The position numbers and the translations under genes are program-made. Under the pieces are notes generated by a model, which did not search any database, was not told the origin of the DNA, and saw only the letters and a list, made by a program, of their open reading frames with translations. Shown in pieces: positions 1 to 9,062 of a stretch of DNA of 64,000 nucleotides (position 1 is the first letter of the stretch; every line of letters starts with the position of its first letter). This DNA is from Stenotrophomonas sp. SY1 (GTDB taxonomy: Bacteria; Pseudomonadota; Gammaproteobacteria; Xanthomonadales; Xanthomonadaceae). The stretch is from assembly GCF_021202945.1 (NCBI RefSeq), contig NZ_JAJOYR010000001.1, forward strand, positions 1,240,001 through 1,304,000. The letters run 5' to 3'.

Positions 1-522
1 GGTGTCCAGCTTGCGGGCGATGCCACAGAACTCGGCGTAGCTGGAATCGCCCAGGCCCAGCACCGCGTACTTCAGTTCCGGCAGCTTGGGGGCGCGCTTG
101 CCGGCGATGAATTCGACCAGGCCGATCGCATCGTCCGGCGGGTCGCCTTCGCCCTGGGTGCTGATGACGATGTAGAGCAGGCGCTCGTTGGCCAGTTCGC
201 GGGTCGGGTAGACGTCGGCGCGGACCAGGCGCACCGGCAGGCCGGTGGCCTCGGCATCGGCCACCAACTGCTCGGCGGCGCCCCGGGCGTTGCCGGTCTG
301 GCTGCCGTAGATCACGGTCAGGCGGTTCTGGCTGGACTGGGCGGCCGACTGGCCGCCGGGGATCACCGCCAGCGCCGGCGCAGGGTGCCCCTGCGCCAGA
401 CCCGCAGCGAAACCGGACAGCCACCACAGGCTGTTGCCGTCCAGGCCTTCCACCAGTTGCGTCAGCAGGGCCTTGCGGTCGTCGGGCAAGGGGCTGGGAG
501 GCACGGTGGCGGCGGCGGTCAT
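1..522 (-). CDS. cysJ: Sulfite reductase (NADPH) flavoprotein alpha subunit, N-terminal part (cut by window edge)
   Basis: Codes for the flavoprotein that passes electrons from NADPH to the CysI hemoprotein for reduction of sulfite to sulfide in the cytoplasm. Only the first 174 residues are inside the window; the frame is still open at base 1. The visible part is a flavodoxin-like FMN domain with the phosphate loop YGSQTGNA at about residues 72-79 and the STQGEGDPPDD loop near residue 112. The ATG is at 522-520 and no better start is seen upstream. It is divergent from cysD across about 200 bp, which should hold the shared control region; I could not identify a CysB site there. The family normally has about 600 residues, with FAD and NADPH domains beyond the edge. 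Confidence 0.9.
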   Translation of the reverse strand, partial: MTAAATVPPSPLPDDRKALLTQLVEGLDGNSLWWLSGFAAGLAQGHPAPALAVIPGGQSAAQSSQNRLTVIYGSQTGNARGAAEQLVADAEATGLPVRLVRADVYPTRELANERLLYIVISTQGEGDPPDDAIGLVEFIAGKRAPKLPELKYAVLGLGDSSYAEFCGIARKLDT

Positions 523-719
523 TTCCAGTCCGGTCTGATAAGGGATGACCGATGCTAGGTAAAGGTTTCGTTGGGCGGAAAGGACCAGCGGTTATCGCTT
601 CATGCCCTGCGTTTATTTCAGCTGGTATGGGCGCCAGCCCCACACTCGCCATCCAGCCTGGGCTTTGTCCGGGTACTGTGTAGCCCTGACCGGGCATTGC
701 CTCCGCCGACCACTTGCTG

Positions 720-1631
720 ATGACCGCCAACAGATCCCTGTCCCACCTCGATCGGCTGGAAGCCGAGAGCATCCACATCCTGCGGGAAGTCGCCGCGGCC
801 TTCGACAACCCGGTGCTGTTGTACTCGGTGGGCAAGGACAGTTCGGTACTGCTGCATCTGCTGATGAAGGCGTTCGCCCCGGGTGTGCCGCCGATTCCGC
901 TGCTGCACGTGGACACGCGCTGGAAGTTCGGCGAGATGATCGCCTTCCGCGACCGTCGCGTGGCCGAGACCGGCACCGAGCTGCGGGTGCACATCAACCC
1001 GGATGGCATCGCCCAGAACGTCGGCCCGGTGTCGCATGGCCCCAGCGTGCATACCGACGTGATGAAGACCCAGGGCCTGAAGCAGGCATTGGACAAGTGG
1101 AAGTTCGATGCGGCCATCGGCGGTGCGCGTCGCGACGAGGAAAAGTCGCGGGCCAAGGAGCGGGTGTTCTCGTTCCGCAATGACCGCCATCGCTGGGACC
1201 CCAAGAACCAGCGTCCGGAGCTGTGGAACCTGTACAACGCCCGCATCCACCAGGGTGAAAGCGTGCGCGTGTTTCCGCTGTCCAATTGGACCGAGCTGGA
1301 TATCTGGCTCTACATCTACCGCGAAAAGATTCCGGTGGTGCCTCTGTACCTGGCGGCCGAGCGGCCGGTGGTGGAGCGCGATGGCAGCCTGATCATGGTT
1401 GACGACGAACGCCTGCCGCTGCATCCGGGCGAGGTGCCACAACTGCGCAAGGTGCGTTTCCGCACGCTGGGCTGCTATCCGCTGACCGGCGCGATTGAGT
1501 CGGAAGCGGACACGCTGGAAAAAATCATCGCCGAGATGCTGGTGTCCACCAGCTCCGAACGGCAGGGGCGCCTGATCGACCACGACCAGTCCGCCTCGAT
1601 GGAGAAGAAGAAGCTGGAGGGCTATTTCTGA
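720..1631 (+). CDS. cysD: Sulfate adenylyltransferase subunit 2
   Basis: Catalytic subunit of ATP sulfurylase, which forms adenosine 5'-phosphosulfate from ATP and sulfate with the CysN GTPase. The 303-residue product has the ATP pyrophosphatase loop SVGKDS at residues 36-41 and the family's [12 protein letters not shown] segment in the middle. A longer frame opens at a TTG at 714, but the ATG at 720 gives the usual N terminus ([14 protein letters not shown]). The stop overlaps the next start by one base (TGATG), so translation is probably coupled to cysNC. Confidence 0.95.
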   Translation: MTANRSLSHLDRLEAESIHILREVAAAFDNPVLLYSVGKDSSVLLHLLMKAFAPGVPPIPLLHVDTRWKFGEMIAFRDRRVAETGTELRVHINPDGIAQNVGPVSHGPSVHTDVMKTQGLKQALDKWKFDAAIGGARRDEEKSRAKERVFSFRNDRHRWDPKNQRPELWNLYNARIHQGESVRVFPLSNWTELDIWLYIYREKIPVVPLYLAAERPVVERDGSLIMVDDERLPLHPGEVPQLRKVRFRTLGCYPLTGAIESEADTLEKIIAEMLVSTSSERQGRLIDHDQSASMEKKKLEGYF

Positions 1632-3514
1632 TGAGCGCGGTTGCCACTTCTTCCGATATCTCCACTTACCTGCAACAGCACGAATCCAAGCCGCTGCTGC
1701 GCTTCATCACCTGCGGCAGCGTTGATGACGGCAAGAGCACGTTGATCGGCCGCCTGCTGTACGAAAGCAAGCGCCTGTTCGATGACCAACTGGCCGCGCT
1801 GGAGGCCGACAGCCGCCGTCACGGCACGCAGGGCGAACGCATCGATTACGCGTTGCTGCTCGACGGCCTGGCCGCCGAGCGCGAGCAGGGCATCACCATC
1901 GACGTGGCCTATCGTTACTTCGATACCGACCGTCGCAAATACATCGTTGCCGACTGCCCCGGACATGAGCAGTACACCCGCAACATGGCCACCGGCGCTT
2001 CGACCGCCGATGTGGCGGTAGTGCTGGTGGATGCACGCAAGGGCCTGCTGCCGCAGACCCGTCGCCACAGCTACATCATTTCGTTGCTGGGTATCCGTCA
2101 GGTGGTGCTGGCGGTGAACAAGATGGACCTGGTGGACTACGACGCCGAGGTGTTCGCGCGCATCGTGCAGGACTACCAGGCGCTGGCTGCGCAGTTGGGC
2201 ATTGCCCATGTGCAGGCGATTCCGCTGTCGGCACTGGAAGGGCAGAACCTGTCCAGCCGCTCGACGCTGACGCCTTGGTACGACGGTCCGAGCCTGCTTG
2301 AGCACCTGGATTCGGTGGTGCTGGAAGATCGTGATGCGGTCAGCGGCCTGCGCTTGCCGGTGCAATGGGTCAATCGCCCGAACCAGGATTTCCGTGGCTT
2401 TGCCGGCACGATTGCAGCCGGGCAGGTGCGTGTAGGTGATGCGGTGGTGGTGCTGCCGTCGTCGCGCCGTTCCACGGTCAAGCAGGTGCTGGGCCCGGAT
2501 GGCCCGTTGGACGTCGCCTCGGCCGGCCAGGCGGTGACGCTGACGCTGGCCGACGAGGTTGATGTCAGCCGTGGCGACGTGATCGCCGCTGCGGATGATC
2601 CGCCGGAGGTGGCCGACCAGTTCGCCGCGCACGTGCTGTGGATGGATGATGCCGCGCTGTTGCCCGGGCGCCCATACTGGCTGCAGATTGGCAGCCGTAC
2701 CGTGGCTGCCAGCGTCAGCGAGATCAAGCATCGCGTGGACGTGAACACACAGGAGCACCTGGCCGCCAAGCGTCTGGAGCTCAACGAAGTTGGCTATTGC
2801 AACCTGTCGCTGGATGAGCCGGTGGCGTTCGCCGCCTATGCGCAGAACCGCGCGCTGGGCGGTTTCATCCTGATCGACCGGCAGAGCAACGCCACGGTCG
2901 CCGCCGGTACGCTGGACTTCGCCCTGCGCCGCGCCGGCAACGTGCATTGGCAGCATCTGGACGTGGACAAGGCCGCGCGTTCGCGCATCAAGGGCCAGCA
3001 GCCCAAGGTGCTGTGGTTTACCGGCCTGTCCGGCGCGGGCAAGTCGACCATCGCCAACCAGGTGGAAAAGCGCCTGCATGCGCAGGGCCGGCATACCTTC
3101 CTGCTCGATGGCGACAACGTCCGCCATGGTCTGAACCGGGACCTGGGGTTCACCGACGAAGACCGCGTGGAGAACATCCGCCGCGTGGCCGAAGTGGCGC
3201 GGTTGATGGCCGATGCAGGGCTGATCGTGCTGGTCAGTTTCATCTCGCCATTCCGTGCCGAGCGGCAGATGGCGCGCGAGCGTTTCGAGCCGGGTGAGTT
3301 CATCGAGGTGTTCGTCGATGTACCGCTGGAGGTTGCCGAAGCACGCGACGTGAAGGGCCTGTACCGCAAGGCCCGCGCCGGGCAGATTCCCAACTTCACC
3401 GGCATCGATTCGCCCTATGAAGCCCCGGAAGCCCCGGAGCTGCACCTGCATGCCGATCAGCAGGACACCGCCGCGCTGGTGGAGCAGGTGCTGCGGCTGC
3501 TGGAACAGAGCTGA
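1631..3514 (+). CDS. cysN: Bifunctional sulfate adenylyltransferase subunit 1 / adenylylsulfate kinase
   Basis: A CysN-CysC fusion of 627 residues. The N-terminal part is an EF-Tu-like GTPase with P-loop GSVDDGKST (residues 29-37), a DCPGHEQY switch region and NKMDL. GTP hydrolysis there drives APS synthesis by CysD. The C-terminal part is APS kinase, with its own P-loop GLSGAGKS at about residues 465-472 and the [11 protein letters not shown] motif, and makes PAPS. Fusion of the two is common in xanthomonads and some other proteobacteria. It is the last gene of the cysD operon; repeat-rich non-coding DNA follows. Confidence 0.95.
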   Translation: MSAVATSSDISTYLQQHESKPLLRFITCGSVDDGKSTLIGRLLYESKRLFDDQLAALEADSRRHGTQGERIDYALLLDGLAAEREQGITIDVAYRYFDTDRRKYIVADCPGHEQYTRNMATGASTADVAVVLVDARKGLLPQTRRHSYIISLLGIRQVVLAVNKMDLVDYDAEVFARIVQDYQALAAQLGIAHVQAIPLSALEGQNLSSRSTLTPWYDGPSLLEHLDSVVLEDRDAVSGLRLPVQWVNRPNQDFRGFAGTIAAGQVRVGDAVVVLPSSRRSTVKQVLGPDGPLDVASAGQAVTLTLADEVDVSRGDVIAAADDPPEVADQFAAHVLWMDDAALLPGRPYWLQIGSRTVAASVSEIKHRVDVNTQEHLAAKRLELNEVGYCNLSLDEPVAFAAYAQNRALGGFILIDRQSNATVAAGTLDFALRRAGNVHWQHLDVDKAARSRIKGQQPKVLWFTGLSGAGKSTIANQVEKRLHAQGRHTFLLDGDNVRHGLNRDLGFTDEDRVENIRRVAEVARLMADAGLIVLVSFISPFRAERQMARERFEPGEFIEVFVDVPLEVAEARDVKGLYRKARAGQIPNFTGIDSPYEAPEAPELHLHADQQDTAALVEQVLRLLEQS

Positions 3515-4235
3515 GGCAGGGCAGCGGCTGCGCGCGCCGTTGCCTGATGCTTGCGACATTCGCGCTCCCAATGATGGGAGAAGGTGTCCGCAAGGCGAAT
3601 GAGGGTGGCAGTTCAGTTCAATTGCCGGGAAGCAGAAGCTCCCCTCATCCGGTGCCGCGCATCTCCTTCTCCCGCTGGCGGGAGAAGGGAGGTAAAGCCT
3701 GGTCGCTGGTTTGATACGTGGTGCCGGGAGCGCGGGGCGAAGCGCTGAAGGCTGAGATGCGTTGGGCTAGGTCCTGTCTGTCTTTGCCGGGAGGCGGAAG
3801 AGATCCCCTGATCCGATGCGGCGCATCTCCTTCTCCCGCTGGCGGGAGAAAGGACTGGGTGCTGACTCGATGCGTGAGAAGGGAGCCAAAGCCTGACCGC
3901 TGGCTTGGTGCCTGGAGCCGGGCACGGAGCGAGGTATGCGAAGTGACGGGGCCCGCGGATTGAAGTGGGCTGGAATACTCCCTTCTCCCGTGCACGGGAG
4001 AAGGTGGTGCGCAGCACCGGATGAGGGCCGCTTCTGCTCCGGCGTCCTCGCCCGAGCTTGGCGCATCCCCGCCGCAGGTCTTTCGCCGCCGCGGTGAGCC
4101 TTGGAAGGAGCCAACGCCAGGCAGCTTGCCGGCCCTGCCAATTCAGACAGAGACCACCACCACCCCCCTAACGGCACATACCAGCGTCATCCGCGCTCGC
4201 TAGACTGCGCGATCGTGTATCAGATGGGACTGTGT
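3515..4235. repeat. Repeat-rich intergenic region with two diverged ~160 bp direct repeats and CTTCTCCCG palindromes
   Basis: No convincing gene lies in this 720 bp stretch. Two related copies begin at about 3622 and 3784. Each starts TTGCCGGGA, runs through a match to CTCCTTCTCCCGCTGGCGGG and continues into an AAAGCCTG..CGCTGG block. A third palindrome of the same family is at about 3981-4005 (CCTTCTCCCGTGCACGGG), and a partial one lies near 3567-3612 and ends in GAATGAGGG. They look like degenerate short interspersed palindromic elements. Several short frames here are by-products of the repeats. The promoter of the efflux operon must lie near the right end, but I could not place it. Confidence 0.7.
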
Positions 4236-5318
4236 ATGTTGGGGCGTTTTGTCGTCACCGCTGTCGGTGGCACTGTCTTGGCGCTGGCTTTGGCCGGTTG
4301 CAGCCGCAAGAGCGCCGATGCACCGCGCCCGTCGGGCGATGTCGTGCCGGTCACCACCCAGGTGGTCAAACACGCCGCCTGGAACGACACGCTGCAGGCC
4401 ATCGGTACCGCCAAGGCGCGTGAATCGATCATCGTCACCGCCAAGCTCAGCGAGATCATCGACAAGGTGCATTTCGAGAGTGGTCAGCACGTGGATGCCG
4501 GCGCGCCGCTGGTCACCCTGCGCGGTGATGCCCAGCAGGCGGCGCTGTCCCAGTCCCAGGCCACCTTCGCCGAAGCCGACCGTTTGTACCTGCGCCAGCG
4601 TGAATTGGCTGCGCAGCAACTGGTCGCGCACTCCACATTGGACACGCAGAAGGCGATCCGCGATGCCGCCGAGGCACGGGTGCGGCAGATGCGCGCGGAC
4701 ATCAGCGACCGCCAGGTGCGCGCGCCGTTCGCCGGCGTGCTGGGCATCCGCCAGGTCAGCCCCGGTTCGCTGGTTACCCCGACCACCACCATTGCCACGC
4801 TGGATGACATCTCGCGTGTACACGTCGATTTCCAGGTGCCCGAGGCTGAACTGGCCTCGCTCAAGCCCGGCGACAAGGTCAGCGGCAGCAGCATCGCCTA
4901 TCCGGGCCGCACCTTTGAAGGTGAGGTGAGCACGGTCGATGCACGGGTCGATCCGGGCAGCCGCGCGGTCACCGTACGCGCCGATTTCGCCAATGCCGAC
5001 CACGCGCTGCGTCCAGGCATGCTGCTGGATGTGCATGTGTTCCGCCCGGAACGGCAGGCGCTGGTGATCCCGGAGATCGCCGTGGTGCAGGTTGGTCGTG
5101 ATTCCTTCGTTTACCGGGTCAAGGACGATGCCAGCGTCGAGCGCGTCGATGTGAAGACCGGCACCCGCCGCGCTGGCGTGGTCGAGATCATCACCGGCAT
5201 CAAGGCCGGTGAGCGCATCGTGGTTGATGGCACCGGCAAGCTGCGCCCGGGCATCCGTGTTGAAGACACCAAGCCGGCCAAGGCCGCCGCACCGGTTGCA
5301 AAGGCGACCGCCGGATGA
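4236..5318 (+). CDS. RND efflux periplasmic adaptor (membrane fusion) lipoprotein
   Basis: Adaptor that links an inner-membrane RND pump to an outer-membrane channel. The N terminus MLGRFVVTAVGGTVLALALAG ends at C22 in a LAGC lipobox, so it is probably lipid-anchored in the periplasm. Then follow a lipoyl-like half motif (SGQHVDAGAPL), a coiled-coil hairpin rich in Ala/Gln, and beta-barrel and membrane-proximal domains. An in-frame ATG at 4224 is an alternative start; the longer frame from 4101 has an unlikely leader. The stop overlaps the pump gene by four bases (ATGA). The pair resembles channel-less Stenotrophomonas systems such as SmeMN, but I cannot verify that identity. Confidence 0.88.
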   Translation: MLGRFVVTAVGGTVLALALAGCSRKSADAPRPSGDVVPVTTQVVKHAAWNDTLQAIGTAKARESIIVTAKLSEIIDKVHFESGQHVDAGAPLVTLRGDAQQAALSQSQATFAEADRLYLRQRELAAQQLVAHSTLDTQKAIRDAAEARVRQMRADISDRQVRAPFAGVLGIRQVSPGSLVTPTTTIATLDDISRVHVDFQVPEAELASLKPGDKVSGSSIAYPGRTFEGEVSTVDARVDPGSRAVTVRADFANADHALRPGMLLDVHVFRPERQALVIPEIAVVQVGRDSFVYRVKDDASVERVDVKTGTRRAGVVEIITGIKAGERIVVDGTGKLRPGIRVEDTKPAKAAAPVAKATAG

Positions 5319-8300
5319 AGCTGTCCGACCTTTCGATCAAGCGGCCGGTACTGGCCGTGGTGATGAGCCTGCTGCTGGTGGTGCTGGGCGTGATGTCGTT
5401 CAACCGCCTGACCCTGCGCGAGCTGCCGGCCATCGACCCGCCCATCGTCTCGGTCTCGGTGGACTACACCGGCGCCTCGGCGGCGGTGATCGAGAGCCGC
5501 GTCACCCAGGTACTGGAAGACGCGCTGGCCGGCATCGAAGGCATCGATACGATCAACGCCCGCAGTACCAACGGGCGCTCCTCGGTCAGCATCGAGTTCA
5601 CCGCCAACCGCGACATCGAGGCCGCTGCCAACGACGTGCGCGATGCGGTCAGCCGCGTTGCCGACCGCATGCCCGAGGAAGCACGGCCGCCGGAAATCGC
5701 CAAGGTCGAGAGCGATGCCGACCCGATCATCTGGTTCAACATGGCCTCCTCGGCGATGGATACGCTCGAACTGAGCGACTACGCCGAGCGTTACGTGGTG
5801 GATCGCTTCTCCAGCATCGATGGCGTGGCCCAGGTGCGTATCGGCGGGCGTCAGCGCTACGCCATGCGCATCTGGCTGGACCGCGACCAGCTGGCCGCAC
5901 GCGGACTGACCGTGGGTGATGTTGAAACCGCGCTAGGCAACGAGAACGTGGAACTGCCGGCCGGCCGCATCGAATCGGCTGATCGTGACTTCACCCTGCG
6001 CGTGGAGCGCAGTTATGTCGCGCCGGCCGACTTTGCCAGCATTCCGCTGGGCAAGGGCAACGACGGCTACGTGGTGCGGCTGGGCGACGTGGCCAAGGTC
6101 GAACTGGCCTCGTCCGAGCGCCGCGCCTACTACCGCAGCAACGGCGAGCCGGGTATCGGCCTGGGCATCGTCAAGACTTCCACCGCCAATGCGCTGGACG
6201 TGGCCAGGGCCACCCGCGCCGAGGCCGAACGCATCGCCCAGACCCTGCCCAAGGGCACGCAGATCTTCGTCGCCTTCGACAACACCACCTTCATCGAGGC
6301 CGCAGTCGAGCGCGTGTACGCCACCCTGGTAGAGGCGATGATCCTGGTGCTGGTGGTGATCTGGCTGTTCCTGGGCAGCCTGCGCGCGGCATTGATTCCG
6401 GCGGTGACCGTGCCGGTGTGCCTGGTGGCCGCGTTCATTGCGCTGTTCGCGTTCGGGTTCTCGATCAACCTGTTCACGCTGCTGGCGCTGGTGCTGTGCA
6501 TTGGCCTGGTGGTGGACGATGCCATCGTCGTGGTCGAGAACGTGCAGCGCCGCATCGACCTGGGCGAACCACCGCTGGTGGCTGCACGCCGGGGCACCAC
6601 GCAGGTGGCCTTCGCGGTGATCGCCACCACCGCGGTGCTGGTGGCGGTGTTCCTGCCGGTGGGTTTCCTGGAGGGCAACACCGGCCGTCTGTTCCGCGAA
6701 CTGGCGGTGGCGCTGGCGGCGGCGGTGGCCTTGTCAGCCTTCGTGGCGCTGACCCTGACGCCGATGATGGCGTCCAAGCTGCTCAAGCCGCATAGCGAAC
6801 AGAAGCCCGGCCGCATCAGCGGCTTCATCAACCGGCAGTTGGACCGGGTGTCGTCGACGTACGCACAGATACTGGAGCGGCATGTTCAGCGCACCTGGGT
6901 GTTCGGTGTGCTGATGCTGGCCGCGCTGGCGGCGAGCTGGTGGTTGTTCACCCTGCTGCCGTCGGAGCTGGCTCCGGCCGAAGACCGTGGCTCGTTCCAG
7001 ATCATGATCGATGGCCCGGAAGGCGCCGGCTACGACTACACGGTCGGCCAGGTGCAGCAGGTCGAACAGATCGTCTCGCGTTTCGTTGGCCCGGAAGAGC
7101 CCATCGTGCGCGCCAATCCACGCGTGCCCGGTGGTTGGGGCAACAGCGAGGAAATGCACACCGGCCGCATCAGCGTGTTCCTGCAGCCGTGGCGCGACCG
7201 CACCGAGGCCACCACCGATGTGGCCAACGACCTGCAGAAGGAACTCAACGGCCTGAGCGGCGTGCGCGTGCGCACGATGGTCGGCGGCGGCCTGGTGCGC
7301 AGCATGGGCCAGCCGTTCCAGATCGTGCTCGGCGGCCCGGAATACGAGGAGATCGCGCAGTGGCGCGATCGCCTGCTGGCGCGCATGGACGAATACCCGG
7401 GGCTGGTCGGTGCCGATTCGGACTACAAGGAAACCCGCCCGCAGATGCGGGTGAACATCGACCGCCAGCGTGCGGCCGACCTGGGTATTTCGGTCACCGA
7501 GATCGGGCGCGCACTGGAAACGATGATGGGCTCGCGCCGCGTCACCACCTTCGTCGACAACGGCGAGGAGTACGACGTGCTGGTGCAGGCCGGCCGCGAG
7601 GGCCGCGCTTCACCGGCCGACCTGTCGGCCATCCAGGTGCGTGCGCGTTCCGGTGAGCTGGTGCCGTTGTCCAATCTGGTCACGCTCAGCGAAGTGGCCG
7701 AGGCGGGCAGTCTCAACCGCTTCAACCGCCTGCGCGCGATCACCATCAGCGCCAACGTGGCCCAGGGCCACACGTTGGGTGAGACCATTGCCTGGGTGCA
7801 GCAGGTGGCCCGCGAGGAGCTGCCCGAGTACGCGCAGATCGACTGGAAGGGCGAGTCGCGCGAGTACCAGAGCACCGGCGGTGCGGTGGTGCTGACCTTC
7901 GCCATGGCCTTGCTCGTGGTGTACCTGGTGCTGGCCGCACAGTTCGAGAGCTTCATCCACCCGCTGGTGATCATGCTGACCGTGCCGCTGGGCGTGCTCG
8001 GCGCCTTCATCGGCCTGTACATCAGCGGCGGAACGCTCAACCTGTTCAGCCAGATCGGCATCGTGATGCTGGTGGGCCTGGCGGCCAAGAACGGCATCCT
8101 GATCGTCGAGTTCGCCAACCAGCTGCGCGATGAAGGCCGCAACGTGCACCAGGCCATCGTCGAGTCGGCGCGGGTGCGGCTGCGGCCGATCCTGATGACC
8201 TCGATTGCGACCGTGGTCGGTGCGATCCCGCTGGTGGTTGCCGGCGGCCCCGGTTCGGCTAGCCGCGCCACCATCGGCATCGTGGTGATCTTCGGCGTCA

Positions 8301-8440
8301 CCGTGTCCACGCTGCTGTCGCTGTTCGTGGTGCCGGCGTTCTACGCGCTGCTGGCGCCGTACACGCAGTCGCCGGAAACGGTGGCCAACGAACTGGAAAA
8401 GCAGGAGCGGGAAACGCCTTCGGTGGGCGGGCACGCCTGA
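5315..8440 (+). CDS. RND family efflux pump permease (HAE1 type)
   Basis: Proton-driven inner-membrane exporter of 1041 residues, the normal length for hydrophobe/amphiphile RND pumps. It begins MKLSDLSIKRPVLAVVMS, has two large periplasmic loops, and carries the paired aspartates of transmembrane helix 4 in GLVVDDAIVVVENV (about residue 400), which carry protons. The second half repeats the layout, with GLAAKNGILIVEFANQ in helix 10. The start overlaps the adaptor stop. No outer-membrane channel gene follows, so it must use a TolC-like partner encoded elsewhere. Substrates cannot be read from the sequence; family relatives export drugs, dyes or detergents. Confidence 0.93.
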   Translation: MKLSDLSIKRPVLAVVMSLLLVVLGVMSFNRLTLRELPAIDPPIVSVSVDYTGASAAVIESRVTQVLEDALAGIEGIDTINARSTNGRSSVSIEFTANRDIEAAANDVRDAVSRVADRMPEEARPPEIAKVESDADPIIWFNMASSAMDTLELSDYAERYVVDRFSSIDGVAQVRIGGRQRYAMRIWLDRDQLAARGLTVGDVETALGNENVELPAGRIESADRDFTLRVERSYVAPADFASIPLGKGNDGYVVRLGDVAKVELASSERRAYYRSNGEPGIGLGIVKTSTANALDVARATRAEAERIAQTLPKGTQIFVAFDNTTFIEAAVERVYATLVEAMILVLVVIWLFLGSLRAALIPAVTVPVCLVAAFIALFAFGFSINLFTLLALVLCIGLVVDDAIVVVENVQRRIDLGEPPLVAARRGTTQVAFAVIATTAVLVAVFLPVGFLEGNTGRLFRELAVALAAAVALSAFVALTLTPMMASKLLKPHSEQKPGRISGFINRQLDRVSSTYAQILERHVQRTWVFGVLMLAALAASWWLFTLLPSELAPAEDRGSFQIMIDGPEGAGYDYTVGQVQQVEQIVSRFVGPEEPIVRANPRVPGGWGNSEEMHTGRISVFLQPWRDRTEATTDVANDLQKELNGLSGVRVRTMVGGGLVRSMGQPFQIVLGGPEYEEIAQWRDRLLARMDEYPGLVGADSDYKETRPQMRVNIDRQRAADLGISVTEIGRALETMMGSRRVTTFVDNGEEYDVLVQAGREGRASPADLSAIQVRARSGELVPLSNLVTLSEVAEAGSLNRFNRLRAITISANVAQGHTLGETIAWVQQVAREELPEYAQIDWKGESREYQSTGGAVVLTFAMALLVVYLVLAAQFESFIHPLVIMLTVPLGVLGAFIGLYISGGTLNLFSQIGIVMLVGLAAKNGILIVEFANQLRDEGRNVHQAIVESARVRLRPILMTSIATVVGAIPLVVAGGPGSASRATIGIVVIFGVTVSTLLSLFVVPAFYALLAPYTQSPETVANELEKQERETPSVGGHA

Positions 8441-9062
8441 GTACAGGCAGAAGCCGGGTTCCTGTAATGGCTTGCGAGGTTTCAGCCCTTCTCCCGTGAA
8501 TGGGGTGAAGGGCATGCGGCTCATGAACCATGGGTTCATGCATGTCCAAACGCCCAGCGCGCTGCGCTGGGCCGGGGCGCGTAGCGAGGTGCTCCGAAGG
8601 CGCGGATGAGGGCAGGACCTGCGGCCGTTGCCGGAAACAACAGCGGCGGCCAGCAAGTGTGAATGCAGCGCAGGCGGCGCTGATCAAAGTGGTGACATGG
8701 CCGATGTGGGGGCGTTGCTGGGACTCGCTCCCAGCCGGGCGTCGGGGTGAGTGTGAAGGCCTGCGTGTCGGCGGATCCTGTGCCGCAGGCAACACCGGAG
8801 CTGGGCAGTACCGGTTGGCGGCGCGGGCGATGGCGGGCAATCCCGCCTCGGCCTGGCTGCCGCTCAAGAATGGATTCGTAGGGGAAGGCGCGGAGCGCCA
8901 ATCCGTTTTCCAGAACCGGCAACTGCATGCCATGCGCTGTTTCGGCCGTTTTGGGACTTTGCTGCAATTGCTGGGGTCACTCTGCACATCGCGGCGTAAT
9001 CGTGGAAGAATCGGCCGGTCCCGGAGCTTGGGGCAGCCACCTTCAGCTTTCCGGGGAACTAC
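8441..9062. other. Non-coding interval with a cluster of three hairpins
   Basis: A 620 bp interval with no supported gene. A longer open frame (8530-9351) runs into the transporter gene in another frame and has no family features. Directly after the pump gene there are three hairpins: an imperfect CCCTTCTCCCG palindrome at about 8486-8514, the perfect CATGAACC-ATG-GGTTCATG at 8522-8540, and the perfect GCCCAGCGC-GCT-GCGCTGGGC at 8552-8572. The block ends in GCGCGGATGAGGGC near 8611-8624, an end also seen in the repeats near 3.6 and 4.0 kb. The hairpins could stop transcription of the efflux operon. I see nothing definite in 8630-9050, apart from the promoter that must serve the next gene. Confidence 0.55.

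Noticed and set aside
1622-3571. Open frame of 649 codons on the minus strand
   Set aside because: Antisense to cysNC, whose two enzyme domains are unmistakable.
8900-9062. Glycine riboswitch before the AgcS symporter
   Set aside because: The conserved core of the glycine aptamer was not found.
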